A stretch of 64,000 bases of DNA, from assembly GCF_022095615.2 (NCBI RefSeq), contig NZ_CP155559.1, positions 1,609,501 to 1,673,500 of the forward strand. Reading direction: 5' to 3'. This DNA comes from Bacillus thuringiensis (GTDB lineage Bacteria > Bacillota > Bacilli > Bacillales > Bacillaceae_G). Below the pieces are notes generated by a model. The model was not told the origin of the DNA. It was given only the letters and a program-made list of their open reading frames with translations, and ran no database searches. The first letter of the stretch is position 1. Every line of letters begins with the position of its first letter. Both the position numbers and the translations under genes were made by a program. Positions 32,868 to 41,030 of this stretch are shown piece by piece.

Positions 32868-33734
32868 GTGGAGAAGAAGGAACAGAAGGCCTATCATCGC
32901 TATATTCGTGGCATTATATTAATTGGTTTAGCAATGCTCTTATTTAAACTACTTGTAACAGGGAATATTTATAATTTTATCGCTCCAAAAATGATTAAAT
33001 TTACGTATATAGCTTTTGTAGTAATTTTACTTCTTGGTTCGTTACAGGTCTGGGGAGATGAGAGAGAGGAACAAGATAATTGTTGTGTGCATCATAGGGA
33101 ATTGAAATTGGGGCTGAAACGATACTTTGTATATGTTTTATTTGTTGTTCCAATTATTAGCGCTTTTCTATTTGGCGGTGTAACAATTGACGGAAGTTTA
33201 GCGGGGAAAAGGGGTATGAATCAAAGTGTACAGGCGAGAAGTATGGAAAAGAACGAAAAAGAGGGAATACAGGCAAATTTTGATTGGAAAGAACAAGATG
33301 AAACCTCGAATTTAAAAGCGAATGATCAAGTGGAATCACAATTAGAAAAAAGTATGTTAGGGCAACGAGAAATACAAGTAGAGGATAAGGATTATGTACA
33401 GACAATGAATGCAATTGGCCAAGATGTAAATGGGTTTAAAGGGAAAGAAATTACATTCTCAGGATTTATATATAATGATAAAGATGTGACGGGTGATAAA
33501 GCGGTAGTGGCGCGATACGGTATAACTTGTTGTATTGCGGATGCATCAGTCTGGGGAATGATTGTTGCAGGGGAAAACGTAAAAAAGCTCCCGGAGGAAA
33601 CATGGGTGAAAATAACAGGTTTGTTAGATGAAACGACATATAAAGGCACACTATTTCCACTTGTCAAAGTAAGCAAAGTAGAGAAAATCAATACGCCTAC
33701 AGATCCATATGTATATGATGCTTTACCTCAATAA
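32868..33734 (+). CDS. TIGR03943/YcgQ-like membrane protein
   Basis: The frame is open from 32802, but AGGAGGTG at 32853-32860 serves the GTG at 32868, giving 288 residues. Three N-terminal helices are separated by a short loop with CCVHH, then a long, charged extracellular region and a C-terminal domain (ITFSGFIYNDKDVTG, VARYGITCCIADASVWG). This two-part architecture is that of TIGR03943 proteins, always paired with DUF318 permeases. The Cys pairs CCVHH and TCC could bind metal. Operon with the permease; Zur control likely. Confidence 0.78.
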   Translation: MEKKEQKAYHRYIRGIILIGLAMLLFKLLVTGNIYNFIAPKMIKFTYIAFVVILLLGSLQVWGDEREEQDNCCVHHRELKLGLKRYFVYVLFVVPIISAFLFGGVTIDGSLAGKRGMNQSVQARSMEKNEKEGIQANFDWKEQDETSNLKANDQVESQLEKSMLGQREIQVEDKDYVQTMNAIGQDVNGFKGKEITFSGFIYNDKDVTGDKAVVARYGITCCIADASVWGMIVAGENVKKLPEETWVKITGLLDETTYKGTLFPLVKVSKVEKINTPTDPYVYDALPQ

Positions 33735-33846
33735 GAAAGAGTAAATTCTTCATCTTTTTATGAAATAAAATCATAATTACAATGATAAAAAAATAAAGAT
33801 AAGAGTAATTTGGTTTGTTAAAAATATATGTAGAAGGAGAAATGTG

Positions 33847-34506
33847 ATGAACTGGGTTACTCATAAACCAACATTTGAATTTGACAATTATAGTCATATT
33901 ATTCGGGCACAATCTGCGTGGAGTGGACATTTAGATTTTGCATATGATTTAGTACGATTTGAAAAACCAGAAACTTTGGTTGAGTTAGGTACACATCTAG
34001 GCGCTTCTTTTTTCAGCTTTTGTCAGGGGGTAAAAGATGGTGGGCTAGCTACGAAGTGTTTTGCTATAGATACTTGGGCTGGAGATGGGCATACAGGTCC
34101 ATATGGAGAAGGCGTTTTTCAAATAGTAGAAAAAGTGGTGAGCGATAACTACCTTAATATAGGGAATTTGATTCGTTCTACTTTTGATGATGCTGTAGAT
34201 CAGTTTCAAGATGAAACAATAAATCTTTTGCATATTGATGGCTATCATACGTATGAAGCTGTTTCTCATGATTATAGAACGTGGTTACCTAAAGTCGCGA
34301 AAAATGGTATTGTATTATTTCATGATATTGAAGTTAGAAGTGGTGATTTCGGCGTGTATAAATTTTGGAATGAGGTCAAAGCGCAGCATCCTCATTTTCA
34401 GTTTGAGCATTCATATGGACTCGGAGTGTTATTTCCGAAAGGTTGTAGCGATAAGTTTGTTGAAATACTTAAAAATAAAGACGAAATACAAAATATGTAT
34501 AAATAA
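33847..34506 (+). CDS. Class I SAM-dependent methyltransferase (Methyltransf_24 type)
   Basis: 219 residues from ATG 33847 (AAGGAG seven bases before; a GTG at 33844 is closer to it and less likely). Motif I is LVELGTHLGASFFSF (E/DxGxxxG), motif II CFAIDTWAG (acidic end of strand 2), then INLLHIDGYHTYEAV (family-typical HIDGxHxYEAV) and IVLFHDIEV. These proteins are often O-methyltransferase-like enzymes next to glycan genes; here it stands alone. Substrate unknown. Confidence 0.8.
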   Translation: MNWVTHKPTFEFDNYSHIIRAQSAWSGHLDFAYDLVRFEKPETLVELGTHLGASFFSFCQGVKDGGLATKCFAIDTWAGDGHTGPYGEGVFQIVEKVVSDNYLNIGNLIRSTFDDAVDQFQDETINLLHIDGYHTYEAVSHDYRTWLPKVAKNGIVLFHDIEVRSGDFGVYKFWNEVKAQHPHFQFEHSYGLGVLFPKGCSDKFVEILKNKDEIQNMYK

Positions 34507-34511
34507 AAGTG

Positions 34512-34547
34512 GAGCATGCATCATTTTAATGATGTGTGCTTTTTTTG
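34512..34547 (+). terminator. Terminator after the methyltransferase gene
   Basis: AGCATGCATCATT pairs (with two G-T pairs) with AATGATGTGTGCT, followed by seven T's. Confidence 0.75.
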
Positions 34548-34839
34548 TGGAGAAAAATGGTAGTCCTTAAAAGGTGAGGATAATAGTAAAAAAATTTGTT
34601 ATGACAAATATTAAAAAAGTTATTCTTGAATTGTTCTATCTAAATAAAAATGTAACATTTTTTATATTTTCCATTGCGAAAAGTAACATCTACTTTTACA
34701 ATAGAAAAGGTGTCCAATATATTATACTGGAAAAATAAATCGAAATAATATGAAAATTTTGTTTTGTCTTCGCTAATTGTATATTACATACATGTAAGAC
34801 GACATACGTCATGTTATCGACTTGTAAGGAGAGAAAAAA
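34548..34839. promoter_or_regulatory. Upstream region of nhaC
   Basis: About 290 AT-rich bases without a gene. TTACAT-AC-ATGTAA (34784-34797) is a small inverted repeat about 40 bases before the start, followed by GACG-ACATA-CGTC (34798-34810). No riboswitch signature recognised. Confidence 0.4.
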
Positions 34840-36243
34840 ATGAAAAGTGTAAGATTACCATCGATGCTAGAAATCATAGTTCTTTTATTACTATTTCTCG
34901 CTGTTGTCTTTTCCTTCCAAACGATTTTTGATCTCCCAATTCAATTAGCGCTATTTATTTCATGGTTTTTAGTAATTGCGCTTGGATTAAGATTAGGATT
35001 TCGTTATCAAGAATTGCAAGATGCAATTACGAAAGGGATTTCTAACGGATTAGAAGCAATACTGATTTTAGTTGCAGTAGGTGCTTTAATTGGAACTTGG
35101 ATTGCAGGTGGCGTTGTACCAACATTAATCTATTATGGATTAGAGTTTATTCACCCTAGCATATTCCTATTAGCAACATTAATTATTTGTTCGATAACTT
35201 CTATCGCGACAGGAACATCATGGGGAACAGTTGGAACAGCAGGTATTGCTATGATGGCGATTGGTGAAGGGCTTGGCTTACCACTTCCACTTGTTGCTGG
35301 TGCAGTTCTTTCAGGAGCTTATTTCGGCGACAAATTATCACCACTTTCTGATAGTACAGTTCTTGCAGCTTCTATGGCAAAAGTAGATGTTATTGCTCAC
35401 GTTCGAGCTATGCTCGTATTAGATGTTCCGGCTTATATTATTACTAGCATTATGTTTACTGTAGCTGGTTGGATGTACGGCGGCGATAATGTAGACTTGA
35501 ATCGAGTAGAGTTTTTAAAAGAAGCTTTATTAAAGGAATTTGATATTAAAATATGGATGCTTGTTCCGGCGGTCATTGTTATTGCTTTATTAGCGATGAA
35601 GAAACCTTCTATGCCAACAATTGCAATGGGAGCTTTAATTGGTGCAATTTGGGCAACTCTTTTCCAAGGAATGAACTTTGGAGAGGCGATTGGAACAGCG
35701 TATAACGGATTCTCAATTCAATCTGGTGTTGAATTTGTTGACAAGTTATTAAACCGTGGTGGAATTAACGGTATGCTTGGCTCAGTAGCCGTTATTATTT
35801 TCGGTTTAGGATTTGGTGGATTACTTGAAAAATTAGGTGTTTTAAAAGTAATCGTATCAAAATTCGAAAAGAAATTAAATTCTGCAGGTAATGTAACATT
35901 GTCTACATTAATCGTGGCATTCTTAGCAAATATATTTGGTTGTGCGATGTACGTATCACTAATTTTAACACCAAAAATCATGGAAGATAGCTATGATAAA
36001 TTAAAAATAGACCGACGTGTATTAGCGCGTAACTCAGAAGTAGGTGGAACGCTAACTTCAGGTATGGTTCCATGGTCTGATAATGGTATTTTTATGGCTG
36101 GTATTTTAGGTGTAGCAACGTTCTCATATGTTCCGTTTATGTGGTTAAGCTTTGTTTCATTAATCTTAGCAGTTATTTACGGATATACAGGCAAATTCAT
36201 TTGGTATGTGGATGATGCAGATAAAGGAAAGCAAGCATCATAA
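34840..36243 (+). CDS. nhaC: Na+/H+ antiporter NhaC
   Basis: 467 residues, about eleven helices, RBS AAGGAG. Family-type segments GALIGTWIAGGVVPTLIYYG, TSIATGTSWGTVGTAGIA, SGAYFGDKLSPLSDSTVLAA and EVGGTLTSGMVPWSDNGIFM fit the NhaC branch of the ion-transporter superfamily. It exports Na+ (or exchanges malate/lactate in the MleN subtype) for pH and sodium homeostasis. Single gene with a bidirectional terminator. Confidence 0.9.
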   Translation: MKSVRLPSMLEIIVLLLLFLAVVFSFQTIFDLPIQLALFISWFLVIALGLRLGFRYQELQDAITKGISNGLEAILILVAVGALIGTWIAGGVVPTLIYYGLEFIHPSIFLLATLIICSITSIATGTSWGTVGTAGIAMMAIGEGLGLPLPLVAGAVLSGAYFGDKLSPLSDSTVLAASMAKVDVIAHVRAMLVLDVPAYIITSIMFTVAGWMYGGDNVDLNRVEFLKEALLKEFDIKIWMLVPAVIVIALLAMKKPSMPTIAMGALIGAIWATLFQGMNFGEAIGTAYNGFSIQSGVEFVDKLLNRGGINGMLGSVAVIIFGLGFGGLLEKLGVLKVIVSKFEKKLNSAGNVTLSTLIVAFLANIFGCAMYVSLILTPKIMEDSYDKLKIDRRVLARNSEVGGTLTSGMVPWSDNGIFMAGILGVATFSYVPFMWLSFVSLILAVIYGYTGKFIWYVDDADKGKQAS

Positions 36244-36247
36244 AATG

Positions 36248-36287
36248 AAAATCACCTTCTACAACATGTAGAAGGTGATTTTTTTAT
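36248..36287. terminator. Bidirectional terminator between nhaC and merR
   Basis: AAAATCACCTTCTACA pairs with TGTAGAAGGTGATTTTT around a three-base loop. Confidence 0.85.
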
Positions 36288-36664
36288 TTGGTAATAGTAT
36301 TTGCTAAAGTTATTTCGTTCTCATATTTAGCAATTTTTTGTTGTATCTTTTTTAAGTTTTTTTCAGTGTCTTGAATGAGCTGTAAGACATTGGCCTCCTG
36401 TTGTTTCATTAATTCCAACCGTTGAAGGATAGTAGGTTCTCCCTCCATAGACCAGTCGATAAATTGTTTTATTTTTTGAATGGGCATACCGGTGTTTTTT
36501 AAGCATAAAATCATTTCTAAATATTTCAGTGCTTCTTCGTCAAAAACTCGATCTCCTTTTTCATTTCTTTGAAGAAAAGGGAACAGTCCTTGTTTATCGT
36601 AATAACGTATTTGAGAAATAGTTAAGTGTTGCATTTTGGCGACTTGACCGATCGTATAATACAT
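36284..36664 (-). CDS. MerR family transcriptional regulator
   Basis: 126 residues from ATG 36662-36664 (AAAGGA eight bases upstream), beginning MYYTIGQVAKMQHLTISQIRYYDKQGL. The winged helix covers 1-70 and a coiled-coil dimerisation helix 75-120 (LQLIQDTEKNLKKIQQKIAKY). No cysteines for metal sensing, so it belongs to the non-metal (AdhR/organic-stress) branch. It follows the SDR gene by 16 bases in the same operon, and the SDR promoter has the 19-base spacer and dyad typical of MerR targets. Confidence 0.87.
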   Translation of the reverse strand: MYYTIGQVAKMQHLTISQIRYYDKQGLFPFLQRNEKGDRVFDEEALKYLEMILCLKNTGMPIQKIKQFIDWSMEGEPTILQRLELMKQQEANVLQLIQDTEKNLKKIQQKIAKYENEITLANTITK

Positions 36665-36680
36665 AGAATTCATCCTTTTA

Positions 36681-37391
36681 CTACCAAGTTATAATTCCAT
36701 CTTTATTTAGTATTTTACCATTATAGTTTGTTTCACTTAATGCATATTTAATAATAATTTTAGCACTTTCATTGGTTGTATGGCCACCTGGGGAATTATC
36801 ATTAAGGTCAGTAGTTGTAAAGCCGGGAGTTACTCCGAAAATTTCTGGGCCGTTCGTACTAAATTCTTTACTAAAAGCTAATGTTAAAGCATTAATAGCT
36901 GTTTTTGAAGAATTATACCCTAATGCATTAATTGGATGTGTTTCACCGTTAGCAAACATTGTTAATGAAGCCATGTCAGTTGTTACATTTATAATTTTAC
37001 TGTTGCTTGATTTCTTTAATAATGGTAAAAAGGCTTGCACCATTTGGAATGTTCCGAAAAAGTTAACTTCAAATCCTTGGCGTAAAGTTTCAATATTTAA
37101 TTCACTAGGTAGCGTATGGAAGTCGAGTGCTATGCCTGCGTTATTGATTAATAAATCTAATTGGTCAGTCGTTTCGTGGATTTTCTTGATTGCTTCTTGA
37201 ATGGATTGAGCACTAGAAATGTCTACTTGAATATAGGAAACGTTTGGAACATGTAAGGATTCTACAGCTTGTTGACCAAGTTGTTTATTACGAGCGCCTA
37301 AAAATACGTGATAATCTTTTTCTGCTAATTGACGAACAATTTCATATCCAATGCCTTTATTCGCACCTGTTATGAAAGCATATTTTTTCAT
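36681..37391 (-). CDS. Short-chain dehydrogenase/reductase
   Basis: 236 residues. Nucleotide site TGANKGIGYEIV at 8-19, NNAG at about 86-89 (LLINNAGIAL), and the catalytic Tyr and Lys in GYNSSKTAINAL (Y-x3-K) with the Ser in the preceding NVTTDMASL. The classical SDR, about 240 residues, preferring NADPH by the N-K after the glycine turn. RBS GGAGGAATT. It is the first gene of a unit with merR, controlled by a MerR-type promoter; probably reduces a reactive carbonyl. Confidence 0.88.
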   Translation of the reverse strand: MKKYAFITGANKGIGYEIVRQLAEKDYHVFLGARNKQLGQQAVESLHVPNVSYIQVDISSAQSIQEAIKKIHETTDQLDLLINNAGIALDFHTLPSELNIETLRQGFEVNFFGTFQMVQAFLPLLKKSSNSKIINVTTDMASLTMFANGETHPINALGYNSSKTAINALTLAFSKEFSTNGPEIFGVTPGFTTTDLNDNSPGGHTTNESAKIIIKYALSETNYNGKILNKDGIITW

Positions 37392-37432
37392 ATTGAATTC
37401 CTCCAGTATTGTTATAGTAGGTTACAAAGGAA

Positions 37433-37463
37433 AGGATACAGCCTAAACTTAAGTTTAGGTCAA
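37433..37463 (-). promoter_or_regulatory. MerR-type promoter with 19-base spacer
   Basis: On the minus strand: -35 TTGACC (complement of 37458-37463), 19-base spacer, -10 TATCCT (complement of 37433-37438). The palindrome CCTAAACTTAAGTTTAGG (37442-37459) fills the spacer. The overlong spacer with a central dyad is the hallmark of MerR-activated promoters. Confidence 0.85.
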
Positions 37464-37582
37464 GAGGAATTTTTAAAAATAAATATAAAATATCTATATA
37501 TATGAGTGAGAATTCTTATCATTTAAGAGGAAGTCTGTTATTATAAGAAATGTAGGTATTTTATTTTCAAGGGGATGAAAAA

Positions 37583-38971
37583 ATGGAGTACAGAATTGAA
37601 AGAGATACAATAGGAGAAATAAAAGTTCCAGCTGATAAATTATGGGCAGCACAAACACAACGTAGTAAAGAAAACTTCCCGATTGGAACAGAGCAAATGC
37701 CGCTTGAAATTGTAAAAGCATTTGCCATTTTAAAGAAGAGTGCAGCACTTAGCAATCAAAAATTAGGAAAGCTATCAGAAGAAAAAGCAGAAGCAATTGT
37801 GGCAGCAGCTGACGAAGTGATGGCAGGGAAATGGGATGAACATTTTCCGCTTGTCGTATGGCAAACGGGTAGTGGTACACAGTCAAATATGAATGTGAAT
37901 GAAGTAATTGCAAATCGAGGGAATCAGATTTTGAAAGAGAAGGGATCTGACGTACATATTCATCCGAATGATGATGTGAACATGTCTCAAAGTTCAAATG
38001 ATACATTTCCAACAGCGCTTCATGTAGCATGTGTAATTGCAGTAGAAAATCACGTATTACCAGCAATTATGAAATTAAAAGAAACGTTAGCAGAAAAAGT
38101 AACTGCATTTGAACATATTATAAAAATTGGTCGTACACATTTACAAGATGCGACACCGTTAACATTAGGGCAAGAAATTAGTGGATGGCACCGTATGCTT
38201 GAAAAAACAGAGCGTATGATTGCAGAGAGCAATACATATATGAAAGAGCTTGCGATTGGTGGTACTGCAGTTGGAACAGGTATTAACGCTCATCCTAAAT
38301 TTGGTGAGATGGTATCTGAGGAAATTAGCCAATTTACAGGTAAGCAATTTATTTCTGCACCAAATAAGTTCCATGCATTAACGAGCCATGACGAAGTTGT
38401 ATATACACATGGTGCATTAAAAGCATTAGCAGCGGATTTAATGAAAATCGCTAACGATGTGCGCTGGCTGGCAAGTGGTCCACGTAGTGGTCTAGGAGAA
38501 ATTATCATTCCGGCAAATGAGCCAGGAAGCTCTATTATGCCAGGTAAAGTAAATCCAACGCAAAGTGAAGCGTTAACGATGGTTGTAGCGCAAGTGATGG
38601 GAAATGACGCAACAATTGGATTTGCTGCGAGTCAAGGTAATTTTGAGTTAAACGTATTTAAACCTGTTATTGCATATAACTTCTTACAATCCGCTCACTT
38701 ATTAGCAGATGCAATTGTTTCATTTAATGATAATTGTGCAGTTGGTATTGAAGCTGATGAAGAAGTAATTAAAGAGAATGTGAATCGTTCATTAATGCTT
38801 GTAACAGCATTAAATCCGCATATCGGATATGAAAATGCAGCGAAAATTGCGAAGCATGCTCATAAAGATGGGTTAACTTTAAAAGAAGCAGCATTGCAAT
38901 CTGGACTACTAACAGAAGAACAATTTGATGAAATTGTCGATCCTAAAAAAATGATTGCTCCGAAAGAATAA
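37583..38971 (+). CDS. fumC: Class II fumarate hydratase
   Basis: 462 residues. Starts [16 protein letters not shown]. Family motifs: [16 protein letters not shown], the [19 protein letters not shown] region, [16 protein letters not shown] with the catalytic His, and the superfamily signature [14 protein letters not shown] (GSSxMxxKxNP). It interconverts fumarate and malate in the citric acid cycle. It is a single gene; a related enzyme of the same superfamily, AspA, lies at the end of this window. Confidence 0.96.
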   Translation: MEYRIERDTIGEIKVPADKLWAAQTQRSKENFPIGTEQMPLEIVKAFAILKKSAALSNQKLGKLSEEKAEAIVAAADEVMAGKWDEHFPLVVWQTGSGTQSNMNVNEVIANRGNQILKEKGSDVHIHPNDDVNMSQSSNDTFPTALHVACVIAVENHVLPAIMKLKETLAEKVTAFEHIIKIGRTHLQDATPLTLGQEISGWHRMLEKTERMIAESNTYMKELAIGGTAVGTGINAHPKFGEMVSEEISQFTGKQFISAPNKFHALTSHDEVVYTHGALKALAADLMKIANDVRWLASGPRSGLGEIIIPANEPGSSIMPGKVNPTQSEALTMVVAQVMGNDATIGFAASQGNFELNVFKPVIAYNFLQSAHLLADAIVSFNDNCAVGIEADEEVIKENVNRSLMLVTALNPHIGYENAAKIAKHAHKDGLTLKEAALQSGLLTEEQFDEIVDPKKMIAPKE

Positions 38972-38974
38972 TAG

Positions 38975-39016
38975 AAGAAGCCAAGGTTCTTAGTATAGAA
39001 ACTTGGCTTCTTTTAT
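38975..39016. terminator. Terminator after fumC
   Basis: GAAGCCAAG pairs with CTTGGCTTC around a 20-base region with further pairing, then TTTTATT. Confidence 0.75.
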
Positions 39017-39066
39017 TATTCTTTTTATGTTTCATCCACTTGCACTCCTACAAGCTTCAAAATATA

Positions 39067-39498
39067 TTATTTGTTAGCAGGCATATTCATTACTTTCATA
39101 TGTGGACAATTTTCTTTTAAGAGTGAAATGAACTTTTCTTCTTCTAGTGGTACAAAAGCGGTTACTGAGTCAAATAAATTGTAATGGATTTCTAATTGCT
39201 GTCTAGTCCATTTTTTTGAATGAAGTGTTTTACCAGAGTATTTAACGTGACGAATATCTTCAAATGGAATTTCAGTATGAAATATGAAACCGTGTTTTAC
39301 AATAAGAGATGATGCAGTTATATTGTAGTGAGAAAAATAGAATGAAGAAAGATTCACTATATTTAGCAGCATCATGAGAGTGAAAAAAATAGAATTTTCA
39401 TTTTGGAAGAATAGCGAAACGAGAAAAATAATGATAAATAATGTAATAAAAATGATGTGAAATGGATTCTTTTTCGCTTTAAATTTCAAGTTAGTCAC
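39067..39498 (-). CDS. PH-domain-like membrane protein
   Basis: 143 residues. Two membrane helices (IIFITLFIIIFLVSLFF and FFTLMMLLNIVNLSSFYF) followed by a small domain with ITASSLIVKHGFIFHTEIPFEDIRHVKYSGK and QLEIHYNLFDSVTAFVPLEEEKFISLLKEN, the pattern of the bacterial PH (YdbT/bPH_6) domain. Role unknown. Its promoter region faces the 53-residue gene at 39653 and contains a large hairpin. Confidence 0.7.
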   Translation of the reverse strand: MTNLKFKAKKNPFHIIFITLFIIIFLVSLFFQNENSIFFTLMMLLNIVNLSSFYFSHYNITASSLIVKHGFIFHTEIPFEDIRHVKYSGKTLHSKKWTRQQLEIHYNLFDSVTAFVPLEEEKFISLLKENCPHMKVMNMPANK

Positions 39499-39541
39499 CT
39501 CGGTATACGTGTACTGTAACTAAATTAAATCACAACATCGT

Positions 39542-39587
39542 AATAAAACGTGTGAATATGCAGAATTGCATACTCACACGTTTTATT
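39542..39587. repeat. Long hairpin between divergent small genes
   Basis: AATAAAACGTGTGA (39542-39555) pairs with TCACACGTTTTATT (39574-39587), extended by TATGCA/TGCATA inside (loop GAAT). It resembles a terminator but no transcription unit ends here. Confidence 0.6.
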
Positions 39588-39652
39588 ATTCATGTAAAAT
39601 TTCTTGAGGGAATAAATTCAAAAGAAGTTTTGTAAAAGTGGAGTGGCATGAA

Positions 39653-39814
39653 GTGACTGACAAGAATAGAAAGATAGCGTTAGTTATAATTAGTTGTATG
39701 ATGATTATAGGTAGTTATGCTAATAAATTTGTTGAAGATAGAAATCGAAAGCATACATTTGTACAAGCGAGTAAGGTTTTAGTAGAGACTGTAAATAGAA
39801 TATATAAAAAGTAA
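39653..39814 (+). CDS. Small membrane-associated protein, 53 residues
   Basis: GTG 39653 to TAA 39814; another in-frame GTG at 39638 is possible. One hydrophobic stretch (KIALVIISCMMIIGSYAN) followed by a charged tail (KFVEDRNRKHTFVQASKVLVETVNRIYKK). GGAGTGG precedes the start. A strong terminator follows, which supports expression. Function unknown. Confidence 0.5.
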   Translation: MTDKNRKIALVIISCMMIIGSYANKFVEDRNRKHTFVQASKVLVETVNRIYKK

Positions 39815-39846
39815 AAGGTGTTTTCTTATACGGAAACACCTTTTTT
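39813..39846. terminator. Terminator after the 53-residue gene
   Basis: AAAAGGTGTTTTC (39813-39825) pairs with GGAAACACCTTTT (39832-39844), followed by more T's. Confidence 0.85.
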
Positions 39847-39847
39847 G

Positions 39848-39956
39848 TAGTTAAAATTGAATGTACTTTCTCCCAATGTCCATATTCACTAATCGCATAT
39901 GTATTTTTGGCGATTTGCTTAATGGTAAACCACGGGTCTTGTAGAATATTTAGCTT
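39848..39956 (-). pseudogene. Metallo-beta-lactamase-fold hydrolase, N-terminal remnant
   Basis: The minus-strand frame between 39956 and 39848 encodes LNILQDPWFTIKQIAKNTYAI then SEYGHWEKVHSILTTKK, which is the characteristic start of MBL-fold hydrolases (DPWF-x-V-x-x-x-TYAISEYGHWE-x-x-HSYL). The frame has a stop just upstream and ends at the terminator of the neighbouring gene, so all metal-binding motifs are lost. It is a relic of a gene that was cut off here. Confidence 0.55.
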
Positions 39957-40165
39957 CTATTTCACATCTTATAAAATGAATTTATATAAACACATTCGCT
40001 TTTCATTGTATTAAATTCTTTTAATAGACGTTTTTGTAAAAGTTTATAAAATAGGCAAACGAAACATTGAAATGTTTATTTTAATTGTGTTAAGATTATG
40101 AAGTGGTAATAAACAATATTGAGATTTGTCTGTTTTTAAATAAACATTTTAAAGGAGTGTTTAGT
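39957..40165. other. Intergenic stretch upstream of the DUF2087 gene
   Basis: About 200 AT-rich bases; no gene seen. A promoter for the DUF2087 gene should lie in its right part. Confidence 0.4.
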
Positions 40166-40930
40166 ATGAGTGATATTTCAGAGAAGTTTTGGGATGCTTC
40201 GGTAGAAGAATTGAAGAAAGGGTATGTATTTGAAGCGGAAGCAGAGGAATATATTTGTTTAGCTTGTGGAGAGGCATTTATTAAGGGCGTAATTTATCAA
40301 GATAATCAAGTTTTGTATGAAGCAGAGAAGTTTGTACAATTGCATGTGCAAAATGAACATACGTCTATGTTTGATTATTTATTAAATCTTGATAAGAAGT
40401 ATACAGGCTTAACTGATTTGCAAAAGAAAATGGTTCAGTTTTTCCATATGGGGCTGAATGATAAAGAGATTGTAAAAGAGATGGATGGTGGAAGTACTTC
40501 AACCATTCGCAATCATCGATTTACACTTCGAGAGAAAATGAAGCAAGCGAAAGTGTTTTTAGCTTTAATGGAACTGTCAGAAGAAAAATCAAAAGTACAA
40601 ACGAAATTTGTACCCATTCATAGAACAGCGACGATGGTAGATGATCGCTACAATATTACGGAAGAAGAAAATGATGAAGTATTAAAAGTACATTTTACAG
40701 AAGGATTAGATGGACCGCTTTCTAAATTTCCGAAAAAACAAAAGCGTAAATTAATTATATTACGCCATTTAGTGACGAAGTTTGATAGTAATAAAAAGTA
40801 CACTGAAAAAGAAGTAAATACTGTCATAGAAAGTGTATATCCGGATTTTGTAACGTTAAGAAGATATTTAATTGAATATGGGTTTTTAGATAGAACAGCT
40901 GATGGAAGCCAATATTGGGTGAAGTTATAA
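40166..40930 (+). CDS. DUF2087 domain transcriptional regulator
   Basis: 254 residues from ATG 40166 (AAAGGAG; the open frame begins at 40103). Three parts: an N-terminal zinc-ribbon-like segment (YICLACGEAFIKG ... LHVQNEH, CxxC plus HxxxxH), a LuxR-type helix-turn-helix (TDLQKKMVQFFHMGLNDKEI, then STIRNHRFTLREKMKQA), and the C-terminal DUF2087 domain (FPKKQKRKLIILRHLVTKF, then YPDFVTLRRYLIEYGFLDR). DUF2087 domains are DNA-binding winged-helix-like modules. Followed by a MATE pump gene 100 bases on, which it may control. Confidence 0.78.
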   Translation: MSDISEKFWDASVEELKKGYVFEAEAEEYICLACGEAFIKGVIYQDNQVLYEAEKFVQLHVQNEHTSMFDYLLNLDKKYTGLTDLQKKMVQFFHMGLNDKEIVKEMDGGSTSTIRNHRFTLREKMKQAKVFLALMELSEEKSKVQTKFVPIHRTATMVDDRYNITEEENDEVLKVHFTEGLDGPLSKFPKKQKRKLIILRHLVTKFDSNKKYTEKEVNTVIESVYPDFVTLRRYLIEYGFLDRTADGSQYWVKL

Positions 40931-41030
40931 TCCATACGGAAAAGAAAATGAATAGAAGCACATTATAATAACAACTATACAAAGAGATAGAAGTTGAAAA
41001 ACAGATTTTTAATAAAAGGAGAAATGAAAT

